A stretch of 64,000 nt of DNA from JAJPHU01 sp035553375 (lineage in GTDB: Bacteria > Planctomycetota > Planctomycetia > Gemmatales > Gemmataceae), in the NCBI GenBank assembly GCA_035553375.1, contig DATNCY010000148.1, forward strand, positions 1 to 64,000, written 5' to 3'. This document shows positions 16,501 to 24,406 of this stretch, piece after piece (positions within the stretch are counted from its first letter, which is position 1; the number at the start of each line of letters is the position of its first letter). The notes beneath the pieces were generated by a model. It did not search any database and was not told the DNA's origin. It worked only from the letters and a program-made list of their open reading frames with translations. The position numbers were made by a program, and so were the translations under genes.

Positions 16501-19342
16501 CGATCCCCAAGCCGCCAAACATCTGGAAGAAGCGGCGCGGCGTCAGGCGGAAGTGGCCGAAGCGCTGAGCAAAATGGATGCGCCCAAGCAGGAGGCAAGG
16601 CAGGAACGGACCACGGAAGCGACGAATCGCGCGCTGGCCGACTTGATGGATCGCCAGCGTGAGGACGTGCCCGCGTCGCAGCAGGAGGCGCGCCGGCAAC
16701 TCGAACGTCTGGAGCAGGCGCTGCGTGGCCAGAAGCCGGCTGATGAACAAGCACGCGATCTCGCTCGGCAGCAGCGCGAACTGGCTCAGGAAGCCGCTCG
16801 CGCCGCGGCCGATCCCAAAGCCACGCCCCAGCAGAAGCAGGAAATCCAGCGTAAACAGCAGCAAGTGGCCGAGCAAACGCGCAACTTACAGGCTCCCGAA
16901 GCGCCGCAACGACAGAAGGAAGCGGCCGAGGCCGCGCGACAGGCGGCGAAAGCCGCCCAGACGCAGCCGACCGCTGCCGATACACGGCAGCGCATGCAAG
17001 AGGCGGCCCGCAAGCTGGATGAATTGGCGAAGCAGATGGCCGGTGAGGAAAGCGACCCGGCCAAAGCGGAACGGTTGGCCCGCCATCAGGCTGAGGCGGC
17101 GGTCGAAGCCGAACGACAACCCGCCCAGGCACCCACAACGGAGACACGGCAACGCCAACAGGCGATCGCCCATGAGACCCAGGCTGTCCGCGCCGGCGAC
17201 GAGGCACGTCAGGAGAAACAGCGGGCGACGGATGCTCTCGCTCGCGCCGAGAAAGCTCCCGCGAAGGAACAGGCTCAGGCCCAGCGTCAAGCCGCCGAAG
17301 CGCTCCGCGATCTGGCGGATCGGCTCGCCGGCCGGAACGATCCCGCCGCCAAAGCAAACGAGTTGGCTCGCCGGCAGCGGGAACTCGCCCGCGATGCCGC
17401 GAAGGCGGAACCGGACAAGGCTGCTCCGGAACAGGCCAGGCAGACGGCCCAACAGCAGGCCGAATTGAAACGGCAGCTTGAACGCATCGACGGCAAGGAC
17501 GCTCCGCAAGCCGCGAAGGAAGCCGGCGAGACGATGGCGCAAGCGGCGAAAGCTCTCGAACAAGCGAAATCGCCGAATGAAGCAAAGGAATCGGTCGCCC
17601 GCGCTGCCGAGGCGGCGGAGAAGTTGGCCGAGCAACTCGGCAAGGCGCAAACGGCGAAGAAGCCAAGCGAATCGTCTGTCCACACGACCAGCGCCAAGCC
17701 GGCCTCGCAATCGCCTCGCCAGACGGCGCAGCAAATGGCCCAGCAGCAACACGGTTTGGCGAAGGCCACGCAACAAGCAGCGAATCAACATGCGGGGCAG
17801 GCCAACAAAGAAGCCCTGCACAAGGCCATGCAGCAGCTTGCCCAGCAGCAGCGCGAACTGAATCAGCAGGCGTCGCAATTGCCGGCCAACCAAACCCAGC
17901 GCGGACTGGAGCAGGCACGCGCCGCCATGAACCGCGCCGAGCAGGCTCTAACTCGCAAGGATGCCGGCCAGGCCCAGCAGCAACAAACCGAAGCGGCCAA
18001 CGCCCTTGACCGTCTCGCCAAACAATTGCCGGCCGAGACGCCGCCAACGGCGCGGCGCGAGCCGCAACCGACGCCCCAGGCGTTGCCCAGCCAGGAACAG
18101 AGCGAACAGGCACGCCAGCTCGCCCGTCAACAGCGTGAGTTACGCGATGCCGTGCAGCGCGCAGAGCAAACGGCTCGCACCCAGCGGCCCGCCGTTCAGG
18201 ACAATCCGGCTGGCGAGTTGGCTAAACAGCAGACCGCGGTCGCCAAACAAGCGGCGGACTTGGCACGCAACGTCGCTCAGGAACAGGGCAAGGATGCACC
18301 CGCGTCTCAGCGAGCGCAGCAAGCACAACAGGCGGCTCAACAGGCCGCCCGGCAGATGCAGGCCGGCGCTCTGCCGCAGGCTCGCGAAGCGGGGCAGCAG
18401 ACGGCCGAGCAATTGCGGCAGCTGGCGTCTCAACTCGCCCGCACGCCGCGCGGCGATGATCCGCAGGCACCCGATGCCTTGCAACAGGCCCGGCAGCTTG
18501 GACAGCGTCAGGAGGCGATCAATCGTCAGATGCAACCACTGGCTGGTGACGCCCGCGCTCGTGCCGCCCAGCAGCAGGCTCAGCAACGGAATCTTCAGCA
18601 GGAGGCCGGCGAGTTGATGCAGCAACTCAACCGCGTGGCCCAGCAAACGCGCAACGCGCCGCAGGCGCAGTCGGCGTTGCAGCGCGCCGCCAACGCCAGT
18701 CAGCAAGCCCAGCAAGCCATGCAGCAAGCACGCAACCAGGCTCAACAAGGCCAGGCAATGGCAGAGCGACAAGCACAGGAGCAGGCGGCGCAAGCGCTCG
18801 ATCAAGCGGCGCGCGAGGCTAACCAGGCGGTCAACCAGACGCGGCAGGCTTCCGCGAAGCCCGCTGCTTCCGGCGAGCCGAAGTCCGGTTCGGAGTCGGA
18901 TTCCCAACCGGGTAGTCCGAAGACCGGTGAGGCGGTGGCCCAAGCGCAGCAGCAAATTAGCCAGGCTCAGGGGCAATTGAAACAGGGGCAGCACGGTCAG
19001 GCCCAGTCGGCCATGCGGCAGGCGGCGCAGTCGCTGACGCAAGCAGCTCAACAGATGGCCGCCAAGCAACAACCCGGTCAACCCGGTTTGATGGTCGGTC
19101 AGGGCCGTCTTCCCGGTGGTCTGCCGGATCTCAGTGCTTATGGGCTGAACAAGACTCCCAACGCGGGCAAGAGTTGGGGCGAATTGCCGGGCGAGCTACG
19201 CACCAAGATCATTCAGGATATGAAAGCTCGCTACGGCGAAGATTATGCCCGCATGATTAAATACTACTTCGAGCAGATTGCCGCAACTTATTCCCCGGCA
19301 AATCAGCCGCTTCCTCCCTCATCCGCGCCTCCAACGAAGTGA
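13508..19342 (+). CDS. Giant DUF4175-type membrane protein with long coiled coil
   Basis: 1944 residues. The N-terminus has two membrane helices (about 29-50 and 60-85) and a third near 150-172. An exported region to about residue 540 includes beta-rich, Ig-like segments (YTLDVTPGDVIAGRGRSITL, DSPRITVTPPAYARAAKDEE), as in DUF4175/TIGR02302 proteins. Residues about 540-1850 are Ala-, Gln-, Arg- and Glu-rich and almost entirely helical or coiled coil, with many repeats like ARQQRELAQ. The conserved end (SWGELPGELRTKIIQDMKAR, then YFEQIA) argues that the gene is complete. A GGGGGGAT site precedes the ATG. The length is far above usual DUF4175 proteins and appears to reflect expansion of the coiled coil. 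It is probably a periplasm-spanning scaffold; the function is unknown. Confidence 0.85.
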   Translation: MSATITLPLVLRSRLAAIRRRARLLRIVRGLGLFVLVLGLLGAAALLADYWLDLPALARQILFSVWITVGIGLLLVGVIVPLCRRIDAAALAAVIEQKYPDLGERLTSAVELADTPTEGHGSPVLIALLMDETEKHSSRLDFRPAVPARRAGVLTALAAVVVLLVAAPAFVWPQTYADLTQRFLRPWYIAPVPAPYTLDVTPGDVIAGRGRSITLSAHLTPRDATIALPVGSTLVVVDANGKETRQAMENAGNGDFTIAYKVPGDVAYRIEAGEIVSAPFHVTSVTPVELAADSPRITVTPPAYARAAKDEETFRGLVDLSPLQHSQVRFDFRFTRPAVAAHLEWMANGPRQPADAVSHPLILNEDRQGGVLTLPAAAEGKYRVVLEAEHDICTLLPGGTIRVRPDQPPTVLKFAGKEDLKAVLPYERVPLELEATDDIAVAGVELEYRVNDGKAVRQPLTLQGGDTPSAVAKHFLELAGKVKEDDRVHYRFHVRDNLPKEYQGPHVIVYPPDRWLTLQVARHGAPLKEQEILAQRKEINRKLDAIKEALLQEKRGVNKVQKETRDQATLPPEQAEQVQQLQQDNRSSQKALRDVAQTAEVTPVLYPIADLAREVANEEMNTSQKALDQAPRQPSPRERTRQLDKADEQLASAVKRLDELKKANDKLAQERLDQAKLETLADREKQLAEQAAEVAAKHPLLDPSVKPLVEKIKREQAEVAAELERLAQQSELLKQALDQARAEQTRKMAEHARDLAQAQRELAKAEAETERQRNADRLADLARKQQELAEQQAKLAQETRLPAKTTQTTPLKPEESQHAADALKQGDAQEAVKHQDQAARDLERLAQAFERAIKVSADPKEAARQLAQVEKALRQRVQEETAKKDSKQPLTERLKALQEEQNAIRQAAEQLSVPRNNADANKVKRQIAERAVQAEEALKKQDAPQAQAQMDETRKLLNRLADLLPNLQQRRQQAQQEIARLRRHQEEIARQVEQIKKDDPQAAKHLEEAARRQAEVAEALSKMDAPKQEARQERTTEATNRALADLMDRQREDVPASQQEARRQLERLEQALRGQKPADEQARDLARQQRELAQEAARAAADPKATPQQKQEIQRKQQQVAEQTRNLQAPEAPQRQKEAAEAARQAAKAAQTQPTAADTRQRMQEAARKLDELAKQMAGEESDPAKAERLARHQAEAAVEAERQPAQAPTTETRQRQQAIAHETQAVRAGDEARQEKQRATDALARAEKAPAKEQAQAQRQAAEALRDLADRLAGRNDPAAKANELARRQRELARDAAKAEPDKAAPEQARQTAQQQAELKRQLERIDGKDAPQAAKEAGETMAQAAKALEQAKSPNEAKESVARAAEAAEKLAEQLGKAQTAKKPSESSVHTTSAKPASQSPRQTAQQMAQQQHGLAKATQQAANQHAGQANKEALHKAMQQLAQQQRELNQQASQLPANQTQRGLEQARAAMNRAEQALTRKDAGQAQQQQTEAANALDRLAKQLPAETPPTARREPQPTPQALPSQEQSEQARQLARQQRELRDAVQRAEQTARTQRPAVQDNPAGELAKQQTAVAKQAADLARNVAQEQGKDAPASQRAQQAQQAAQQAARQMQAGALPQAREAGQQTAEQLRQLASQLARTPRGDDPQAPDALQQARQLGQRQEAINRQMQPLAGDARARAAQQQAQQRNLQQEAGELMQQLNRVAQQTRNAPQAQSALQRAANASQQAQQAMQQARNQAQQGQAMAERQAQEQAAQALDQAAREANQAVNQTRQASAKPAASGEPKSGSESDSQPGSPKTGEAVAQAQQQISQAQGQLKQGQHGQAQSAMRQAAQSLTQAAQQMAAKQQPGQPGLMVGQGRLPGGLPDLSAYGLNKTPNAGKSWGELPGELRTKIIQDMKARYGEDYARMIKYYFEQIAATYSPANQPLPPSSAPPTK

Positions 19343-19424
19343 GGAGGACCCGGAGATTCGCCCTCCGACCTTGGGCGGCAAACTCCGTAGTATCTCCTCC
19401 GTGATAAAGGACCGTGACGACACC

Positions 19425-21449
19425 ATGAGCAAGTCTTACACCTGGATGAGTTTTCTGATGCCCGTCGTGATTCTCGGCACCGTGGGGGGAACTGCCCCGG
19501 CCTGGGGAGATGACAAGCCGGTGTCAGCACTCGCCATTGGCGCGAAGACAACCGACAAAAACTCGTTACGCGACTTGCACGGTAATCGCCGGCCGCTGCA
19601 CGACTTCAAGGACCATCGCGCCCTCGTCCTCGCCTTTCTCGGCACCGAATGCCCCATCTCCAATCTGTATCTTCCCGGTTTGATCGAACTGGAAAAGAAA
19701 TACCGCACAAAAAACGTCCAGTTCATCGCCGTCTATCCCAACGAACACGAAGACCTCGATCAGGTGGCCATGCACACGCGCGATCGTGATGTGCCCTTTC
19801 CGGTGCTGAAGGACTTCGGGCAGCGTCTGGCCGACACGCTGGGCATGCGGCGCGTGCCGGCCGTCGTCGTACTCGATAAGGAGTTCGTCCTCCGCTATCG
19901 GGGCCGGATCGACGACCGCTACGGCGTCGGCTTCCGCCGGCAAAAGGCGACGCGCAACGATTTGATTCAGGCCATCGACGAACTGTTGGCCGACAAGAAA
20001 GTGAGCGTCACCGAGACCGAGCCGGACGGCTGTCTGCTCGACCACGCCAGCACGCAACCGGCTCGCAAAGATGTCACCTATGCCAAGGATGTCGCGCCGA
20101 TCTTGCAGCAGCGCTGTCAGGAGTGTCATCGGCCGGAGCAGGCCGCCCCGTTCGCGCTGATGAACTACAACGATGCGGTGAAGCATGCACGCATGCTCAA
20201 GGAAGTGACGACGCAGCGGCGTATGCCGCCGTGGCACGCCGATCCGCGACACGGCAAATTCAGCAACGATCGCCGACTGACCAGCAAGGAAATCGACACG
20301 CTGGCCGCCTGGGTCGATGCCGGTACGCCGCGCGGCGACGACAAGGATTTGCCCAAACCCATCGCCTGGGTCAAGGGTTGGAAGAACGGCAAGCCGGATC
20401 TGATTTTGGAGATGCCGGAAGCATTCGAGGTGCCGGCCGACGGCGTTCTGCCTTACAAACACTACACGATCGACCCCGGTTTCAAGGAGGACATGTGGGT
20501 TGAAAAGGGCGAGGCTCGGCCGGGAGTGGCCGGTGTCGTGCATCACGTCGTCGTCTATATCCTCAAACCGGGCCAGAACCGGCCGTTCGACAATGAGGGC
20601 AACATGTCCATCCTCGTCGGCTGGGCGCCCGGCGATCTGGGCCTGAATTGCCCACCCGACACGGGTCTTCGCATCCCTAAAGGCTCGAAGCTCATGTTCG
20701 AGCTGCATTACACGCCTAATGGTACGGCCGTCAAGGATCGCTCGTCCATCGGCATCACCTTCCTCAAGAAAGCGCCGAAGTATGAGATGTTCACCAATTC
20801 ATTCGTGAATGAGTCAATCCGTATTCCACCGCGCGATCCGCACTACCGCGCCGAAAACACCTTCCGTTTCCGCGCGGACGCCCTCATTCTCGGCCTTGTG
20901 CCGCACATGCACTGGCGCGGTAAGGATTACTTTTACGAGCTGATTTATCCGGATGGCCGTAAACAAACGCTGCTGTCGGTACCGCGTTGGGACTTCAATT
21001 GGCAGAACGTCTATCAGTTTGCCAAGCCGATCAAGGTACCCAAGGGCAGCCGTTTGCACGCGGTCGCCCACTGGGACAACTCGCGCAACAACCCGTACAA
21101 TCCCGATCCGAATAAGGAGGTGCGCTTCGGTCTGCAAACGTGGGAGGAGATGATGGTCGGCTGGGTCGTCTACACCTGGGAGCAGCCGGACACGGCCGAA
21201 AAACTGACTCACGAGAAGGTCCATCCGGCCGAGAAGCTGTTCGAGCGCCTCGACCGCAACGGCGACAATGTCATCACGCCGGACGAGATCCCAGAGCAGT
21301 TGAAGGTGTACTTGAAGCTCCAGGGGATCAAGATTCCGGAGCGCATCACAGCGAAGGAGTTTCTTCCGGTGTATGAAGAGCTGCGCAAGCGCTTCCAAAA
21401 GCCGAAAGCGAAGCCGCCGACCGGCGACAAGAAGAAGTCCGGCTCCTAA
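19425..21449 (+). CDS. Redoxin-cytochrome c-copper monooxygenase-like-EF-hand fusion protein
   Basis: 674 residues, exported (signal peptide to about residue 28, APAWGD). I prefer the ATG at 19425 because the signal peptide starts there. Modules: a thioredoxin-like AhpC/TSA domain (about 40-200) with a single Cys76 in FLGTECPISN, so not a CxxC oxidoreductase; a cytochrome c CQECH at 231-235 in a planctomycete-type c domain ending RRMPPWHADP; a beta-sandwich domain resembling the type-II copper ascorbate-dependent monooxygenase C-terminal half (VAGVVHHVVVYI, FELHYTPNG, GLVPHMHWRG with paired His); and an EF-hand (DRNGDNVITPDE) near the end. A periplasmic redox enzyme is implied; the substrate is unknown. 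Its 3' part carries one copy of a 22-base repeat found again after the toxin gene. Confidence 0.82.
   Translation: MSKSYTWMSFLMPVVILGTVGGTAPAWGDDKPVSALAIGAKTTDKNSLRDLHGNRRPLHDFKDHRALVLAFLGTECPISNLYLPGLIELEKKYRTKNVQFIAVYPNEHEDLDQVAMHTRDRDVPFPVLKDFGQRLADTLGMRRVPAVVVLDKEFVLRYRGRIDDRYGVGFRRQKATRNDLIQAIDELLADKKVSVTETEPDGCLLDHASTQPARKDVTYAKDVAPILQQRCQECHRPEQAAPFALMNYNDAVKHARMLKEVTTQRRMPPWHADPRHGKFSNDRRLTSKEIDTLAAWVDAGTPRGDDKDLPKPIAWVKGWKNGKPDLILEMPEAFEVPADGVLPYKHYTIDPGFKEDMWVEKGEARPGVAGVVHHVVVYILKPGQNRPFDNEGNMSILVGWAPGDLGLNCPPDTGLRIPKGSKLMFELHYTPNGTAVKDRSSIGITFLKKAPKYEMFTNSFVNESIRIPPRDPHYRAENTFRFRADALILGLVPHMHWRGKDYFYELIYPDGRKQTLLSVPRWDFNWQNVYQFAKPIKVPKGSRLHAVAHWDNSRNNPYNPDPNKEVRFGLQTWEEMMVGWVVYTWEQPDTAEKLTHEKVHPAEKLFERLDRNGDNVITPDEIPEQLKVYLKLQGIKIPERITAKEFLPVYEELRKRFQKPKAKPPTGDKKKSGS
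21318..21339 (+). repeat. 22-base direct repeat, copy 1 (inside the redoxin-cytochrome gene)
   Basis: The 22 bases beginning CTCCAGGGGATCAAG and ending ATTCCGG are identical to 22496-22517. This copy encodes part of KLQGIKIPE near the C-terminus. The two copies bracket the toxin-antitoxin pair, 1178 bases apart. Confidence 0.9.
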
Positions 21450-21617
21450 CCCAATTCGGTGGGAGGGTCAATCGGCCGGCGTAAGGCGGCTGGCCGAGTA
21501 AGACACGCAAGAGCTTCAAACGCCCGATCCCCGCCTTGACCCGCCCGTTCACGGGCGAGAAAATGCACACAATGGGAAAGTCTCAACGATCGAGCGTCTG
21601 GGCGGCCAGGAGTTGCG

Positions 21618-22043
21618 ATGGCAGTAGCGGAGTCACCACCGAGCAGCAAACCTCGGCTTGAGAAAATCCTCACACTGGCCGAGGCCGCAGCATACCTACG
21701 AGTGCCCGAAGACGCACTGCTGAAGTTGGCTGACGAAGGGGCCGTCCCTGCGCGCAGGATCGGCGGCGAGTGGCGATTTCTTCGGAAAGCCTTGGATGAC
21801 TGGCTGCGCTACAGTGGCCGTCCCGTTCGAGATGTCTGGCCAGCCTCCGCGCATTGGATGCAGTTGTCGTTCGCGGAACAAGTGCTGTTCCTCATTGAGA
21901 ACCGTATTTTGCACAAGCCGGAGGCCGCTTCTCCCAAGGCTGGCTCAAAAGAGGCCGTACTGAAGCATTTCGGTGTCTTTCGAGACGATAAGGACATGGA
22001 GGAGCAGCTTGCCAATCTCCGCGTCCAGCGGGAGGCGACATGA
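21618..22043 (+). CDS. HTH DNA-binding protein, antitoxin-like partner of the PIN toxin
   Basis: 141 residues. Residues about 15-65 form an excisionase/MerR-type winged helix (helix_turn_helix_17 type): LTLAEAAAYLRVPEDALLKL, then DEGAVPARRIGGEWRFLRKA. The remainder is helical and includes LSFAEQVLFLIENRILHK, a possible toxin-wrapping segment. The stop codon overlaps the ATG of the PIN-domain gene by four bases. The combination of a DNA-binding protein with a PIN RNase suggests a type II toxin-antitoxin unit in which this protein neutralises the toxin and represses the operon. The HTH class is less usual than AbrB or RHH antitoxins. Confidence 0.8.
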   Translation: MAVAESPPSSKPRLEKILTLAEAAAYLRVPEDALLKLADEGAVPARRIGGEWRFLRKALDDWLRYSGRPVRDVWPASAHWMQLSFAEQVLFLIENRILHKPEAASPKAGSKEAVLKHFGVFRDDKDMEEQLANLRVQREAT

Positions 22044-22462
22044 TCGTCCTGGACTCGGACATCGTGACGCTGCTCTCCTATGGCCAGACCGATAGACTTC
22101 AGCGGCGAATAGCATCCGTCCAGGGAAGCGAAGAACTGACGGCCACGATCATCACCCGCATGGAAATCCTGCGGGGCAGGTTTGACGGCATCCTGAAAGC
22201 AGCGAACGAGGATGAACTGCTGAAGGCGATGGATCGGTTCCGGGCCTCGCGGGAGTTGCTCAATTCGTTCCATCTGCTTGAGATTAATGACGCTGCTGGC
22301 CAGCATTTCAAGCAGATGATGAAGGCAAAGAAACGGCCCAAGAGACGTGGCGATTTGCTCATTGCCTGCATTTCCCTTGCCCACAATGCGTTGTTGGTGA
22401 CGCGGAACGTCAAGGATTACAAGGATGTTCCTGGACTGCGGATGGAGAACTGGGCGGATTGA
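22040..22462 (+). CDS. vapC: PIN-domain ribonuclease toxin, VapC family
   Basis: 140 residues with the PIN acidic residues in order: Asp in MIVLDSDIV (residues 5 and 7), Glu in TRMEILRG (about 47), Asp in RRGDLLIACI (about 107), and the closing TRNVKDYKDVPGL with its Asp. VapC-family toxins are Mg-dependent RNases that usually cut tRNA or rRNA. The gene starts inside the stop codon of the HTH gene, which is typical of toxin-antitoxin coupling. The subfamily resembles the tRNA(fMet)-specific VapC-like proteins by size, but the target cannot be read from sequence. Confidence 0.85.
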   Translation: MIVLDSDIVTLLSYGQTDRLQRRIASVQGSEELTATIITRMEILRGRFDGILKAANEDELLKAMDRFRASRELLNSFHLLEINDAAGQHFKQMMKAKKRPKRRGDLLIACISLAHNALLVTRNVKDYKDVPGLRMENWAD

Positions 22463-22495
22463 GGAAAGAAAGGTTCCTGACACCTTTCTGACACC

Positions 22496-22517
22496 CTCCA
22501 GGGGATCAAGATTCCGG
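22496..22517 (+). repeat. 22-base direct repeat, copy 2 (after the toxin gene)
   Basis: Identical to 21318-21339 over 22 bases; the flanking bases differ on both sides. It is 34 bases after the toxin stop codon and 15 bases before the 41-bp palindrome. Confidence 0.9.
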
Positions 22518-22532
22518 GCCCACAAGGGAATA

Positions 22533-22617
22533 AGAGGCGCTACCTTTTTGCCAGCCCGCAGCGCCAGCAAGGGGTTCCCTTGCTGGCGCTGCGGGCTGGC
22601 AAAAAGGTAGCGCCTCT
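22533..22617. repeat. Perfect 41-bp inverted repeat with 3-base loop
   Basis: Arms 22533-22573 and 22577-22617 are exact reverse complements around GTT. The sequence contains CCAGCCCGCAGCGCCAGCAA. It is the longest exact palindrome in the window and lies downstream of the toxin-antitoxin pair. Confidence 0.95.
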
Positions 22618-22720
22618 AAAGAATCCTCGCTTTGGCAGTGGGCCGTAGGCAGTCAAGAGCAAATGTCTACGGCCACTGTCGCTGGCTCATTGTGGCCTTC
22701 CGCTCTTCGGTTCGGTCTCA

Positions 22721-22726
22721 TATAAT
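22721..22726 (+). promoter_or_regulatory. Possible -10 element (TATAAT) upstream of lpxA
   Basis: A perfect TATAAT stands 173 bases before the lpxA ATG. At the expected -35 position there is only TTCCGC, a poor match, so the promoter call rests on the -10 alone. Confidence 0.25.
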
Positions 22727-22899
22727 GGGGCAGGCTGTCCGAAATCCTAAACACGGTAGGGTCTCCGTGGGCTTACTCAACGGAACGAAAGTTGAGCCTA
22801 ATTGTTCCTTTCTTTCGGAATGGCATTTCGGACCCGTCGCTCTCGCTCCCTCCGCCTGCCAGGCGGCTTAGGCCTGGCTTCACGAGAGACCCCTGAACT

Positions 22900-23712
22900 A
22901 TGGATTCTTCGTCAGTTCTCATTCACCCGACGGCGATTGTCTCTCCCAAGGCGGAGTTGGCCGCGAATGTCACCGTGGGAGCCTTCGCCCTCCTGGAAGG
23001 CGAGGTTCGTCTCGGGCCGGGATGCATGATTGGGCCGCGGGCCCATTTGATCGGCCCGCTGACAATGGGCCAGGATAACCACGTCTACAGCAACGCCGTC
23101 ATCGGCGAGCGTCCCCAGCATCTTCAGTATCGGGACGAACCGACCGGCGTGCAGGTCGGCGATGGCAATATCTTCCGCGAGAACATCACCGTCCATCGCG
23201 GAACCGTCGACTCGGGGCGAACGGTTATCGGCAACCGCAATCACTTCATGACAGGCTCGCATGTTGCTCACGACTGTCATGTAGGCGATCACTGCACGCT
23301 GTCCAACAACGGTCTGCTGGGTGGCCACTGCATCGTGTCCGACGGCGCCTATGTGGGGGGCAACTCCGCCGCCCATCAGTTCTGCCGGTTGGGTCGGCTG
23401 TCGCTGCTGGAAGACACTTCCAGCACCACGGTAGACATTCCGCCGTTCATTGTGTCGCAGGGCCGAAACATCGTGGTCGGCGTCAACGTGGCCGGCATGC
23501 GCGAGGCGGGACTGGACGAGGAGCAGGTCATCGCTATGCGGCAGTGCTACGAAACCGTCTACTTGCAAGGTTTTGTCCTGAATCTCGCTCTGGCTCGCCT
23601 GGAGGGAGAACTAGGGACCGTGGACGTGGTCCGCGAGTTCGTGGCTTTCACGCGCTCATCGCGGCGGGGCATCGGCCGCGCTCGCGAACTCAGTCCCGAC
23701 GCGACCATCTGA
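22900..23712 (+). CDS. lpxA: Acyl-ACP--UDP-N-acetylglucosamine O-acyltransferase
   Basis: 270 residues, close to the usual 262. It catalyses the first step of lipid A synthesis, moving a 3-hydroxyacyl chain from ACP to UDP-GlcNAc in the cytoplasm. The N-terminal two thirds is a left-handed beta-helix of hexapeptide repeats (IHPTAIVSPKAELAANVTVG onward). The catalytic His lies in GSHVAHDCHVG, and the diagnostic NNGLLGGHCIV and AAHQFCRLG segments are present. The C-terminus is the helical bundle (LDEEQVIAMRQCYETVY). GAGAG precedes the ATG. No other lpx or fab gene is adjacent. It implies an LPS-containing outer membrane. Confidence 0.93.
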   Translation: MDSSSVLIHPTAIVSPKAELAANVTVGAFALLEGEVRLGPGCMIGPRAHLIGPLTMGQDNHVYSNAVIGERPQHLQYRDEPTGVQVGDGNIFRENITVHRGTVDSGRTVIGNRNHFMTGSHVAHDCHVGDHCTLSNNGLLGGHCIVSDGAYVGGNSAAHQFCRLGRLSLLEDTSSTTVDIPPFIVSQGRNIVVGVNVAGMREAGLDEEQVIAMRQCYETVYLQGFVLNLALARLEGELGTVDVVREFVAFTRSSRRGIGRARELSPDATI

Positions 23713-23742
23713 CCGGAATCCGCGATTGCGCGAATGATCTTT

Positions 23743-24330
23743 TCACAGTACGCCTTTGGTCGAGGGTACGCCCGTCCCGCGCGGATCGAGTTCGACCGCC
23801 TGACGCAAGGCGCGCGCGGCGGCCTTAAAAATCCCTTCGATAATATGATGCGTGTTGCGACCGTGATGACAGACGATATGCAGCGCGAATGCCGCGTTTG
23901 AAGACACGGCGCGCCAGAATTCCTCGGCCAATTGCGCGTTGAACGTGCCGAGTATCTCCACCGGCACTTCCGCGCGCCAGACGCAAAACGGTCGTCCACT
24001 CAGATCGATTGCCGCCGTTACCAGCGTTTCGTCCATCGGCACCGTGGCATCTCCATAGCGACGAATGCCGGCCTTATCGCCCAGCGCCTGCGCCAGTGCC
24101 TTGCCATAACAGATGCCGACATCTTCAACTGTGTGATGCGCGTCCACATGCAAATCGCCCTGCGCCTTGACGGTCAGATCGATGAGGCTGTGTCGAGTCA
24201 GCAGGGTCAGCATGTGGTCGAAGAAGCCGACACCGGTATCGACGGTCGAGCGGCCAGCGCCGTCGAGGTCGAGCGTCAAATCGATTTTCGTCTCGCCAGT
24301 CTCTCGGCGAATCTGTGCCGTGCGTGCCAT
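23743..24330 (-). CDS. hisB: Imidazoleglycerol-phosphate dehydratase
   Basis: 195 residues, the monofunctional length. It converts imidazole glycerol phosphate to imidazole acetol phosphate in histidine synthesis. The metal-binding His motifs are present: DHMLTLLTRHSLIDL, the DAHHTVEDVGICYG signature, and HIVCHHGRNTHHIIEG. AGGAGATTCCG precedes the ATG. It is the last of three histidine genes on this strand; a family B palindrome lies between it and hisC. It converges with lpxA, with 30 bases between stops. Confidence 0.95.
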   Translation of the reverse strand: MARTAQIRRETGETKIDLTLDLDGAGRSTVDTGVGFFDHMLTLLTRHSLIDLTVKAQGDLHVDAHHTVEDVGICYGKALAQALGDKAGIRRYGDATVPMDETLVTAAIDLSGRPFCVWRAEVPVEILGTFNAQLAEEFWRAVSSNAAFALHIVCHHGRNTHHIIEGIFKAAARALRQAVELDPRGTGVPSTKGVL

Positions 24331-24344
24331 CGGAATCTCCTGAC

Positions 24345-24406
24345 GAACGGCCGGCGTAAGCCGGCTGGTGCATGCTATACCAGCCGGCTTACGCCGGCCG
24401 TTCGCC
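24345..24406. repeat. Palindrome family B between hisC and hisB
   Basis: Arms 24345-24369 and 24379-24403 pair exactly (GAACGGCCGGCGTAAGCCGG and complement), loop of nine bases; the GGCGAA edge sequence continues to 24406. The right edge touches the hisC stop codon at 24407-24409. Family B copies are also at 45670, 49257, 56088 and 59263. Confidence 0.92.

Larger units (their letters stand above)
22463..22899. other. 437-base interval before lpxA
   Basis: It contains the second copy of the 22-base repeat, a perfect 41-bp inverted repeat, and about 280 bases of otherwise plain sequence with a TATAAT hexamer at 22721-22726. No gene is supported; the short open frames lack motifs and ribosome sites. 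Confidence 0.55.

Noticed and set aside
13600..19350. Long open frames on the opposite strand and other frames of the DUF4175 gene
   Set aside because: They arise from GC-rich, low-complexity Ala/Gln/Arg codons; the translations are Arg/Pro/Leu-rich without motifs or ribosome sites.
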